Below the pieces are notes generated by a model, which ran no database searches, was not told where the DNA came from, and saw only the letters and a program-made list of their open reading frames with translations. A DNA stretch of 64,000 bases, taken from positions 68,907,730-68,971,729 of the forward strand of contig NW_023604295.1 of assembly GCF_014898055.3 (NCBI RefSeq). The letters run 5' to 3'. Source of the DNA: Talpa occidentalis (lineage: Eukaryota > Chordata > Mammalia > Eulipotyphla > Talpidae). Positions 23,167 to 34,329 of this stretch are shown piece after piece. Each line of letters begins with the position of its first letter. Positions within the stretch are counted from its first letter, which is position 1. The translations under genes were made by a program, and so were the position numbers.

Positions 23167-24694
23167 TTCTTCATCACCACCTCTATTTCAACTCAGATTG
23201 GTACCAAAAAGAACCACTAAGTATTAAAATCTTAAATTTCTTTTCAGAAGGATATTTAAAAAAAATAGAATCTCATTTTCCCAGCACCCATTTAATATCA
23301 GTGAGGGACTCCAATCTAGCTTCAGTAATGGGCTCTCCAGTTAAAGAATAGGATGAGTTTCCATGATTGGTTAGGTCAGGATCAGAGACCAGAGAGTGTG
23401 GTCTTACCTGTGACCAGAGAATGTGCAAAGGACACTAATGGACAATTTCATCAGGACGACTTTGAAAGGAAAAAAAATCCCAATGCATAGTGGGGGTTCC
23501 TAATATTAAAATTAAGAGATACTTTAGCTACTCTAGATGCATAGCTAAAGAAATACACAAAACAGATTTCATAGTAAACATTTTTTCCATTGTGCATTTT
23601 ACAAAGTTAGAATTTTTGTTTAACATGGGACCATTCGAATTTTCTATGCTGCCAAAAGAGATGAAATATGTCCTTAAAGGTTACTAATGCCATGGGGTGC
23701 TAAACAGATTGTGGGTCTATACATGATTCAGTCAGGGAACACATTTGCAAATGATTCTGCCCTAGAGACATAAGGGAAGACATTCTTGTGACTATGTATC
23801 ATTTTCAAAATTGGAACAGTGTAATGGACTGACAATAAGTGGACCTAAAATGAAGAGGAAAACCAAGTTGCTACAGGCAAAGCACACTTGCAAACTAAAC
23901 TCCTCATTAGTGGCACAAAGCTAGAAGCCAAATTTTTACTACCTTAGCAGCACCCTAGCCAAACATACACTAATTAGACAAGGAGATAAACTGTGTAGCT
24001 AAAGCAAATTCATCCTTTGTTTATTATTTAGCATTGAATGACAGCAGTGGGCATCAAGATCCAAATTCCAGCCACCATAGATAAAGAGCACAGAGGTATC
24101 TAAAACTAAAATACCTGCTGGGACTGAGGATAAGAAATAATCTTTGCTTAAACTTTAACTAAATATAGATAAAGAAACTAGGTAAAGTGAAGTAGAGCAT
24201 GCATAGAGTGATAAAATGGAGTATTTCATGGAAAACTGTGGCATGATCTGGAATGCCCTATCAGCACTGTGAACAGATGGGAACTGCAGAAGCTGAATTC
24301 TAAAACGCCCATTTCATGTAGAAATTACAATAGAGTCTTAATAGGCATCAGTAATGTGGTAGGCAATAGTGAGGACTGGTGTCTTTGGGTAGAAGTGTCA
24401 TATGGACTAGAACAGTAAAATGATCAGGCAATAATAGTGAGTGAGATTCTGAAAGGGTAAAGCAGGGAACAAACAAGATGAGGTCAACTTGCAAGATGTC
24501 AACAAATTACTTTGAGGGTCACAGTTTTATTATAGATATAGAAGAACTGGGTACTAATCCAAATTTTCATTTTACGACAAAATATTTATAAGAGAAATTA
24601 CCTACACATCATCACATACTTTTGCAAGATCATAGTTGGATTGGAATTCAACAGATTTCTAATTGAGTATCGTTCACTATATTATATTGGCTGT

Positions 24695-24697
<3 letters not shown>

Positions 24698-24740
<43 letters not shown>
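24698..24740. repeat. (TA)n microsatellite
   Basis: An uninterrupted run of about 21 TA dinucleotides, likely length-variable. Confidence 0.97.
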
Positions 24741-24741
<1 letters not shown>

Positions 24742-26666
24742 TTTTTTCTACATTATACTGTTACTGACATTTAAAGTGTCAATAAATTATTATTTTTTTA
24801 AAACATTATACTTACTTTACAATTTCCAGCAATAAAATCTACTTAAAATATTTCATTTACTAATATCACTGAATTAGAACACCACATATATATATTGTGT
24901 TTGTGAGTGGCTCTAAAAAGCTTTTTTAATTCATATATTTTTAAATAAAACTTCATAACATATTCACACAAAGTTTTGAAACAGAACTTCAGTAAATTGG
25001 CTTTTTATTAGTCACATGACTATCACAGACTTAGAGTTGGCCTTATCTTTGACGTAGGTCAATGTCAGAGCACATACAAACTCAACTTCTTTGTCTTAGG
25101 GCCATGCCTTTCATGACTTCAGGGCAAGTAGGAGTGAAGACTGTCTGACACAAGTTCCACATTACCTGGAAAATAGAACTCCCTGACAAAATTTTCATTG
25201 ACTTGTCCATCAATGCCAGAAACTCATTTAACAGATTATACAATATATCAACAACTAGAGAAAAGAATCGTAATCCAAACATCTTTGGAAACTATAGTAT
25301 ATTAACTTGAAATTCAACAAATTAAGAAAAAATATCTTATTCTACAATATGGTGTAAGGATTCTATATGCAATAGACATTTATCCATAAGTGTGAAAAAC
25401 AGAAATGTGCACTTATAATCATCATTATGAGGCTTAACTAATTTAAAACCCACCCAAAATTCATCACTGTTAGACTTCTATTTTTTTCTCTATTTTCATG
25501 CACACATATACATTACAAGCTAAATTTCTTCTAACGAGCAGTCTGCAAAATTTGAGCAGAAAAAATATTCTGAAGAGTTATATTGCACATTTCCTTAAGT
25601 GTATGAATCCAAAGTCATAATTTTATTTTTTTCTAACTCATCTGAAGAAAGTCATTTTGAGAAAAGGAATTACATAAATGAGAATATTCAGCATAAATTA
25701 TTAACATTTTGGAAGTACATTCATAGGGATAATTTATTAGCTTGCTGTTCCTACTTCACATATTCATCAGTAAAATTATTAGAATTTTGTATCAATTGAA
25801 GGTCTATGTATGGAATCATTACTTTACATACAATAAACAGAAGTATAGGGAGTGAAAAAATCAGATAACAATAGATTGTGTGCAATAGATGGGAATTCCA
25901 TTTTCTAGTACAGCCATCAACAGTTCCATAAATGAGTCTATACTTTACCATCAGATTTGCATAATAATTAACAAAGATAAGTATAGCAATCATCATGCTG
26001 CTAATATTTATATAATCTCATAGTAAAATACAAACTTTTCATTTCTTTAAAAATTTCATTTTAAATCTGCTTTTTCTAAGTTACAACTTTTACTTTTCAA
26101 TTGTCTTCCACACTTGATTAAATTCACACACAATCGTAGTAACTCTTTCATTGGAAGATGGTGTAGAAGATAAATTATCAAGTAATCATTTACTCTCCCC
26201 AAACAAGTTTTATTGATTTTCAGATTTGTGGCAATAGATTCCATCTGTAATGGAAGAAATCAGAATTCTTTATTTTCCCCTTAGATAATAAGACAACTAT
26301 TTCTAATAATGTATGGTATATACAATCACCGTGTTAGCTTATGTATTTGTGATACTCTAATTCTCAAAATATGTTTTTTAAAATGCTACCTATTTTTTGT
26401 GCTCTCAAAAATACTACATGCCTTAAAAAATCACATTAAAATAATGGACAATATTAATATTACAATAAAGAAAATGATTGTCCCACATGTCTATAGGAAT
26501 GAGACTAAATATATTACTATAGTTTGCAATATGTAAGATATTAGTTCATCTCCTTAAAGGGTTATTTTTGTTGTTTTTTTTCTTTATATTAATTCCTATT
26601 TCTTAGAGCTTTGTAAACATATTCATTGGATTTCATAAACTACTTCCTTTGTATTCAAAGGTATTC

Positions 26667-26929
26667 TTTTTTTTTTGAAGATTTATTTTTATTTATACAG
26701 AACTGGGGCCAGAGGTGTGGGAGGGTGAGAGAATTCACCAGAGACAAAGTGGGGAGCAGAACAGGCAGACAGACTGAAGACACTGCTGAGGGGAGCAGTG
26801 GGGGAGGCAGGAGAGGTCTGCCATGCCATGTGGGTTTCTCCCTGGTGGGCTGAGAATTGAATCCACACTCAGAGGCTGCAGACCGCCTCACCATGCAGCG
26901 CTCAACACGCTGCACCACCAGGGAGGCCC
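26667..26929 (-). mobile_element. tRNA-derived SINE, older subfamily
   Basis: A minus-strand copy with head GGGCCTCCCTGGTGGTGCAG and B-box region GATTCAATTCTC (mutated). The body has CTGTTCTGCTCCCCACTTTG, and the tail is AAATAAAAATAAATCTTC plus A. No clean target duplication found. Confidence 0.93.
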
Positions 26930-27150
26930 ATTATAAGACATTCTTCCTGTTAGGATTTTTTATGTGTGTTAACCATTAATCCATATTTATTTAGGATTCT
27001 ATTGTGATTACAGACATGCCCTAAAAGCAAATAGAAATGAATTGGGCAGATATTTGAGGGATAGCTAGTAAACAGGCTGACTGTTAAAATATATATGTAG
27101 ACTGAAAGATTAGAAGTTACCTTTTATTAATGACTGATTATCCAGAGTTT

Positions 27151-27164
27151 TCAGATTAATCTGA
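27151..27164. repeat. 14-bp perfect palindrome
   Basis: TCAGATTAATCTGA is self-complementary; the half CAGATTAATCT recurs at about 27178. No nearby gene, so no regulatory role can be claimed. Confidence 0.8.
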
Positions 27165-27649
27165 AATATTTAAAGTTCAGATTAATCTTCTAATCTTTAA
27201 ATTATAATCATAAAAGCAATATAACTTAAAAAAGGATCACTAAGCATCAGTATTATTAAGTTTTTCTTCAAATAACAGTCATATAGAAACATTCATAGAG
27301 AAACATACGTATGTTCTCATATAATAGGGTTACTCTGCCACTGAAGGTTAAAGAAAATATTCTTTGAACTTGAGTCAATCAACCAATCCATTTTACCAAT
27401 GAAAAATTATCTAGAAATTTTGAAATAATAAATTTATAAGACTGTATGATTATACCAGCAATTCCACCCAAACCTCATAGCCCTCCCTGGAATTAGGTCT
27501 TTCTCTTTAACCTAGATTAATGAAATATACTTTCTAAGTAACATTACCAACTTAAGGGCCTCCCACCTTCCATATTACTTCTTTCAGAAAATTTCTTCTA
27601 AAATACTGATCAAAATAAAGTCATACACTATTATAAAAACAAACAGTGG

Positions 27650-27975
27650 CATGACACAATTATAAGAATGACTAAAACAAAAAGCTAAAATAGATTCAGA
27701 ATGACTGGAATCTCCTTTACTTTGCAGATGTAATCCATTGAGTGTGGAAATTTAAATGGTACAGACACTTTGTGAAATGGTTTGGTTGCTTCATATAACA
27801 CTAAACATGAAGCTACAATGTGAAAGAGCAATAGCATTGTTGGGCATACATTCCAGAGAAATAAATCATACTTGTACAAATACCTATATACAAATATTTA
27901 TAGCAGTTTTATCCATAATAGCCCCAAACTGGAAACAACCCCAGATATCCTTCAAAGACTGAATGATTAAACACT
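27650..27975 (+). mobile_element. LINE-1 fragment (3' part of ORF2)
   Basis: Phrases AAGAATGACTAAAACAAAAA, GGTACAGACACTTTGTGAAA, TTGTTGGGCATACATTCCAG, ACAAATATTTATAGCAGTTT, CCATAATAGCCCCAAACTGG follow the order of the L1 ORF2 3' region. Frames are broken and there is no poly(A) end, so this is an old internal fragment. Confidence 0.85.
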
Positions 27976-27999
27976 ATTTACCCTGTTTTCAAGAAATAT

Positions 28000-28030
28000 G
28001 TATAGATATATAGATATACAGATATATATG
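28000..28030. repeat. (GATATA)n simple repeat
   Basis: Imperfect TATAGATATATAGATATACA repeat. Confidence 0.8.
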
Positions 28031-28429
28031 TATTTAACATGTATTATTAGTTACTGAGCAAAAGGAACAGACAATTGCCCCATGGCCACCAGGAAGGAGA
28101 GGAGAAAATTTACAAAACAGTGAGTTCTTTTCTCTAAGGAGATTGTGCAGGGGAAAATAAATTTAATTTGTTCATTTTATTATTTGTGCTACAAAAAATT
28201 TAGGGTTGGTATCAAAATGCATATAATGTAGCAATTTTAAATATACTAATAAGAAGAAAAATATGCTGAAGGGAAAAATAGTGTGAGGAAAGATATGCTA
28301 CTAATATGTTGTATACTGATCATCTGCAGGGGTGTGTTATTTATAACATGTGTGATCATGCAGCATTCTGATGAGGTTTACACACAATTTTTTCAGCCTT
28401 TCTAAGTACCAATCACAATGTGCTTTAAA

Positions 28430-28550
28430 GTTGCCAGCCCATTTAATCATCAGTACTACCCTGGAAAATAGCTATTATATCATTTTTCTCCTGAGCTTCT
28501 GAGGAGGTACTGACACTTTGGACTCAAACACAGGTGTACTTGATTCTAAA
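28430..28550 (+). repeat. Possible MIR-like fragment
   Basis: CCCATTTAATCATCAGTACTACCC followed by GGAAAATAGCTATTATATCAT and GGACTCAAACACAGGTGTACT matches MIR order (ATTTAATCCTCACAACAACCC, TAGGTACTATTATTATCCC, TTTGAACCCAGG). Confidence 0.5.
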
Positions 28551-28610
28551 GGGTTAGGTTTAACTCCCTAAAAAATGGGAAACACTTTGACTATAAAAAA
28601 GTTCAAAGAG

Positions 28611-28871
28611 GGCCTCCCTGGTAGCGCAAGGGGTTAAGACACAGTCTATGAAGCTATCCACAGCCACGATAGCGCAAGTTCGATCCCCAGTCAGGGAGAT
28701 ACGCACATGGCACAGCAGAACTCTCCTGACTTGCCCACTGTTCCCCCAACAGTGTATTTTAGTCAATCCATCTGTTCTGTTCCCCACTCTGTCTCTGGTG
28801 AATCCTCTCACCCTTCACACCTCAGGCCTATACCCCATTTCTTGTATGCATCAATAAATAAATCTTTTTTG
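28611..28871 (+). mobile_element. tRNA-derived SINE with 14-bp target duplication
   Basis: A plus-strand copy bounded by AAAAGTTCAAAGAG at 28597-28610 and 28872-28885. Older subfamily; B-box GTTCGATCCCC is intact. The tail GTATGCATCAATAAATAAAT is followed by a TCTTTTTT terminator run. Confidence 0.96.
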
Positions 28872-28885
28872 AAAAGTTCAAAGAG

Positions 28886-29548
28886 AAATACAGACACTTT
28901 AAAAAGTCAGTATATAGAATACAGTTGCTTATGAAAACTGCATGTTCCTGAAACTGATGATGGATTAATTTGTCTGTTCTACCTAATAGTAAGGACACTG
29001 TTAAAACAATAATCAGGTTCTCGATAGAATCCTTATTTTCATCTGCAATTAACTAATTTTCAAATGATGCTGCATAAATACCTCAACGTTACAAAAGTGT
29101 GTGGCCTCCTCTGTAAGTGAATTAAAAACACAATGTTTGACACATTCAGTTTCTAACATACTGGGCAGATTTTCCAAATTTTGAGTCATGATAGTAAGAT
29201 GATTTTGTAACTTATTCTCCCTTTGGCCTGACTCAATCTGGCATGTATGCTGAATCTTCACTTGCTGAGATTTCCTTTTCTAATCACTGTCTTGGGTCAA
29301 AGAAGAAACCATGCTCAACAAGGCATTTTATTTGTTTGAAGACTTGGACTAATTGAGTAATATATTCTGAAGTTTGCTTGAACTGCACAAGTGTAAGTAC
29401 ATTTGTAGAAAGTATTTTACAATACAATTCCATATTCTTCCCAGTTATTACATACACACAACATTAATCCAAATAACTATTTTATTATGAATTAGTTTTA
29501 CCTATTAGCAGATTTCATTTTATCGTAAATATATATATTCTAAAAATA
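28886..29548. other. AT-rich non-coding stretch
   Basis: Nothing classifiable seen. Confidence 0.5.
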
Positions 29549-29549
29549 T

Positions 29550-30140
29550 GGGCCTCCCTGGTGGCATAGGCAGTTGAGCGCCACACTGTGAAGTTGTCTG
29601 CAGCCTCTGCATCACAAGGTTTGATCCTGGCCAGCCTGAAAGAATCCCACATGGTGAAGCAGACCTCTCCTGTCTTGCCTGCTGCTCCCCTCAGCAGTGT
29701 ATTTCGTCAGTCTGCCTGTTCTTTTCCCCACTCTGTTTCCAGTGAATCCTCTCTCACCCTCCCTTCTACGCATCTGGCCTGTACCCCGTTCCTTTTGTTT
29801 TTTTTAAAGATTTATTTATTTATTTGTTTGTTTGTTTGTTTGTTTGTTTGCTTGTTTGTGTATACAAGCACTGGGTACAGTCAGTAGCGTGGGAGGGTGC
29901 GAGAATTCACCAGAGACAGAGCGGAGAGCAGAACAGGCAGACCGACAAAAAACACTGCTGAGGGGAGCAGCGGACGGCAGGAGAGGTCTGCGTGCCTGTG
30001 GGACCATCGCCCGGCAGCGGGGGATCGAACCGGCGCTGCAGAGGCTGTAGGCAGCTATGCAGCCCAGTGCTCAACTGCTGCGCCACCGGGGAGGCCCTGT
30101 ACCCTGGTTCTTGTATAAAAATAAATAAATCTAAAAAAAC
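29550..30140 (+). mobile_element. tRNA-derived SINE interrupted by a second SINE
   Basis: The outer plus-strand copy runs 29550-29792 (head and body) and resumes at 30111-30140 (TTGTATAAAAATAAATAAAT tail). It is split by a minus-strand SINE that landed within its GGCCTGTACCCC phrase. The outer copy is of the older subfamily with a partly degraded head. Confidence 0.93.
29793..30095 (-). mobile_element. tRNA-derived SINE nested inside another SINE
   Basis: A full-length minus-strand copy of the younger subfamily with B-box GGTTCGATCCCC. Its target duplication is CCTGTACCCCGTTCC at 29778-29792 and CCTGTACCCTGGTTC at 30096-30110, differing by one substitution and one indel. On the minus strand the tail has expanded into (CAAA)n, visible as TTTG repeats at 29824-29857. 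Confidence 0.95.
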
Positions 30141-32427
30141 AAAATAAAGAACGCACTGTTTGGTACTAATGCTATCAAATTGTTCTAATAAATAGGTGTG
30201 GCAGGCTCATAAATACTCAACTTAAAATATAAGAAATGATTGTTCAAAATCAAGTCACTTTTTACAATGGAGAAAAGTGATTCTAAGATTAAGTTATATT
30301 TTTCAGCAAATTTCCACGTACATTATTAATGCTGTAAAATGTTTCAAGTTATCTGAATTCAACTTCTCTGAATTATTTTTCACTTGCCTTTTGATTGGCT
30401 GGCACCACCTACTTTAAATAAAATTTAAAATAGAGAATATTATCAATATGTGTGTGTGTATTCAATGGAAATTCCTTTTAAGTGGAGGAAAGATAATTAT
30501 TTTTAATATTTCAAGGGAATTTGTTAAATTCATACATTGTTTCTTAATTCTGAAGATGGATAATTCATTATTCCCACTTTTAAGACCACTAAATAAAGTA
30601 CAACATTTCTTTTTTTTGTACTCATTACTAAACATTTTTAATTATCAAATAAGTTTACTTCTCACTCTAGTTGACAAACTTTAGAAATTAAATTATAATT
30701 TAAAAATCAAATAGTTATAAACATGCAATACTGACAAATGCTCACTCCTACCTACTAGTAATCAATAAAGACATATTATTTCGATACCCAGTCAATTACA
30801 GTGATGTCCTCAGCACAACTGGAATAACACAGAAGATAGAATGGACTGTAAGAGTCCAGTATTATTAGAATTTTTGATGGAATCTTATGTAGTACCTGTT
30901 AAAATAATCTTGAATCTACAAGCAAAAATTCTTTGCTGTGTTTATTTAGCAGTCTGTTATCCATTTGTAGAAATAAAACTTGAGATGTTTTATCGAGCAG
31001 AAATCTTGATTTTTTTTAACAAAATTGTCTATTAAACAATGATTTTTCTAAAAGTACTGGATCTCATTTGCATTCAAATGTTACACAAACCAAATGAGAT
31101 TTCGGAGAGATGGTTTGTTAAAGCTTTACAGCATCTCCTCTTGAGTCAACTTTCATACTTATATTTTTGTGGACATTCAGTTATTTGCTTATTAACAAGT
31201 TGGAGTCCCTAAGCCAAAAAAAAAATCTTTTAAAATTTAAGATGGGATATCTGGGAGTTACTTAATATAAAATGCTTTTAAGAAAACATTTTAATTAATA
31301 TTTAATTTTATGTAATGCCCTACTGAAAATGTTCCAGTACAGAAATTCATTGGATATGTGAAAGATAGGAATATTTGATTATCCCTTTCTTAAAGCTGCG
31401 AAGAAATTGGTGAAGAGTGTCTCCTCCAAGTTTATGCACCAAGTAAGTATAAATTAAAACTTGCATTTTATTTGTTTAGGGAAAATAGAGATAACATTCA
31501 CAAAGAATATGGAAATTTTTTATGCACCCTTCTTAAGGTAGAAAATTTAGTACACATCAAATATAATGAGTTTACTTAAGAAACAGGTTTGTGTTCAAAA
31601 TGGTTTCATTTGATTCATTAATGAATAGTTGCATAATTTATATGTCTAAGAGCTACCCTGAAGAAGTAGTATTCCTTCAGCTGACACTATTAGCAAATGT
31701 CACATTGCAATTTTCTTCATATATAAACAGAAGCTTTAGGAGACAAAGATGAAACTTCTTACATAAAATATTATACACTCTAAATGTCAGTCTCCTAAAA
31801 TACTCTAAACTTGTCATAAGATGGTTAATGCAAATAGCCTAAAATGTGTTTCAAATTATATTTCGAAGTATTTTTTTCTAGAAAAACAGGTTGGCAGATA
31901 CATGTACACGTTATGAAGCCAAACAACTCCATGAGCAATTATAAGCAGAGCTACTCAATGAGCTTAAACAGAAGAACTCCATGAGGTATGAATAATTGGC
32001 ATGAACCCATCTGCAATTAAGAATACCATAACCCAGCTAATTGTTTTTGTTCATGATGGCTAGTGAATCCTTGTCCAGTTCCTGAAAATGCCAGATGTAC
32101 CTGATTGGCATAAATTATATCTACATCTATGTGAACGTTTGAGCTATGTATCTTGTGTTCCTGTAAAATGCTTAAGTGTTTATCTTCTATCTCAGCACTT
32201 GTCAGTAAGATATCTATTCAACATATAGTTCACAAATCTCAAAGTCCACATTTAGAAGACCGCTATTTCTTAGGCGCATTATTTTATAACATCCTAAGGT
32301 AGTTTTCATTTTTAAGTCATAAATTGAAAATTCCTCAATATACCTCATATATTTTTCTCTTCCCTTCTTAAGTGTATAATGATGAAGAATTTAAATCTAG
32401 ATGTTAATAAAGAATCTATTAACATAT
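30141..32427. other. AT-rich non-coding stretch
   Basis: Nothing classifiable seen in 2.3 kb. Confidence 0.5.
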
Positions 32428-32439
32428 TCTCCTGAATTA

Positions 32440-32674
32440 TCATCTTGGGTATAGTCCCCATACAATTCCCACCTGCCTTGTTTTGATCCTACTCCCTTCT
32501 CCCCCCGCACCACCCAGTAGTGTGTCTCTGGTTTATAGTTGCTTGTTGATTTTGATTTTTACTTTATTATAATTAGTCTTTTTCCTGGTCCCTTATGATG
32601 AAAATGTATATGTTGTGCAAAACTAAAAAACAATGTAAAAATATATAAAATAAAATTAAAAAAGAAAAAAAAAC
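32440..32674 (+). mobile_element. Twin-primed LINE-1 insertion (5' segment inverted)
   Basis: The right part (about 32598-32674) is plus-strand L1 3' end: TGTATATGTTGTGCAAAACT and then an A-rich tail ending AAAAAAAAA. The left part (about 32445-32597) is L1 3' UTR in reverse: TCCCCATACAATTCCCACC, then a C-rich block, GGTTTATAGTTGCTTGTTGA, TTTTTCCTGGTCCCTTATGA. The same phrases occur in the minus-strand L1 at 18600-18770. The direct repeat TCTCCTGAATTA at 32428-32439 and 32675-32686 encloses both parts as one event. This is the classic signature of twin priming. Confidence 0.92.
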
Positions 32675-32686
32675 TCTCCTGAATTA

Positions 32687-33685
32687 AAGAAAAAATTAGA
32701 TAAGCAAGTAATTTACATTAAAACTATTTCTAGCGAGCACACACACATACATACATGATTTGATGTCTTGAAGAGAAAGACTTTCACATATCTTACTAAC
32801 ACTGTACAGTTAGAGTGTAGAATAAAAATTATATCAAACCTTTAAAATTAAACAATAGACTCCAGGAGTATAAATAGGAGGATAGAATTAGGAGTTTTAG
32901 AGATATTCTTGTCTGAGTTAAAGCTGATCTTGTAAATCAAAATTTATTCAGTTATACACTTTAATTATGTGTTATTCAGTGCAAATAAATGCTACTTCAG
33001 CAAACTAGTTTAAAAATGTCACAACTTGGTATGAAAACAATGTGTTAATATGCAATGACCAACTGAGTTCATGAAATCGATTTTTACAAAACTCTTTTTC
33101 AGTTTGTTTTGTTTCTTTATGTACATATGAATTAAATCACATGAAGTTGCGTCTTTCTGTGTCTTATTTCACTAATTATATACCCTTTAGGTCTATCCAT
33201 GCATGCAGATGGTAGAGATTCATCCTTCTTTCTTTTATTGCCTCCACCAAAACACCTATGCTCATACCCCATCTTATATATGAAATAAAGATTTTTTAAA
33301 GAAAATGTTTTACATTTTTCAAAATGATTTACATGTAAAATTCCCTTGATATCTTTTAACAACTAAGTTTTTAGAAAGCATTAAGCAATGTGAATGGGCA
33401 AAACATATATAATATAGACAAATATTTACAATCTTACTGTAGATGTAAAAACAAGCAATGGAAAATATACATGGTTCTGAGGGAAGTTCTGGGAGGACAT
33501 TTTTGAAATTTGACTAGGGTCAAATTAAAGACTTGAATGCGCTGTAGCTGTGATTTAAGACCTAGGTTTTTACTTGGTATTGGAAACATGTTTATAGTAA
33601 TCAGAGTGATCCCCTTATCTGCTTTCCCCCACAAATGCAACCTTGCATTCATCACACATTACATATAATGAGTTTTAAGATGAAA
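32687..33685. other. AT-rich non-coding stretch
   Basis: Nothing classifiable seen. Confidence 0.5.
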
Positions 33686-33689
33686 ATTC

Positions 33690-34318
33690 CCTATGGAAAA
33701 CAGTATAGACATTTCTCAAAATATTAAAAACAGATCTACCAAAATATCCAGCAATTCCACTCCTAGGTATATACCAGGAAAAAAAAAATCCTAATTGGGA
33801 TATTGGGATAGATGCGCTCCTACTATGTTCATTACAACACTATCATAGCTTTGTTGTAGAAACAACCTAAGTGCCCAAAGACAGATTAGTGGATTACTAC
33901 AATGCATGCATACACACACACACACAAACACACACACACTACTACTGAGCTATACAAGATGAAATATTTCCATTTACAACATGGATATAACTAGAGGGAA
34001 TTATGCTAAGCAAAATAAGTCAGAAGGAGAAAGACAAATACTGAATGGTTTTACTCATACATGGAATATAGAGAAATTGTACTAAGCAATTTCAAACTTA
34101 GACAAACAAAATGAATCTTAAACAAAACACAACCCTAAAACTCTGGCTATAAAATTGAGGCCTCCAGAGAAGGAGGAGGGGTTGGTTAGGAAAGGTGGGG
34201 AGGCGCACAATGGACTAAGGTGGAAGACTACGGGTTCCTTGGTGTTGAGTTTGGTGTGATAACATATATCTGAAAAGAGTTGTAAAACCAATTACTTAAT
34301 TAAAAAAAAGGTAAAAAC
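33690..34318 (+). mobile_element. 5'-truncated LINE-1, 3' end
   Basis: In order: TATGGAAAACAGTATAGACA, CCAGCAATTCCACTCCTAGG, AACAACCTAAGTGCCCAAAG, ACAACATGGATATAACTAGA, GCTAAGCAAAATAAGTCAGA, ACTCATACATGGAATATAGA, a GGTTGGTTAGGAAAGGTGGGG 3' UTR block, and an A-rich end. These are the last part of ORF2 and the 3' UTR. Stops are frequent, so it is not functional. A CA microsatellite has grown inside it at 33911-33938. Confidence 0.95.
33911..33938. repeat. (CA)n microsatellite inside the L1
   Basis: ACACACACACACACAAACAC-type repeat between two L1 landmark phrases. Confidence 0.9.
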
Positions 34319-34329
34319 AGAAAGCTAAA

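Larger units (their letters stand above)
21740..26665. other. Long AT-rich stretch without classifiable elements
   Basis: 4.9 kb with no recognisable SINE, L1 or LTR; only simple repeats at 23121-23166 and 24698-24740. Open frames are at most 81 codons and look random. Confidence 0.5.

Noticed and set aside
28611..28700. tRNA gene candidate (A and B boxes present), and the same in other SINE heads
   Set aside because: The sequence does not keep a foldable anticodon arm and continues into the SINE body and tail; these are SINE heads.
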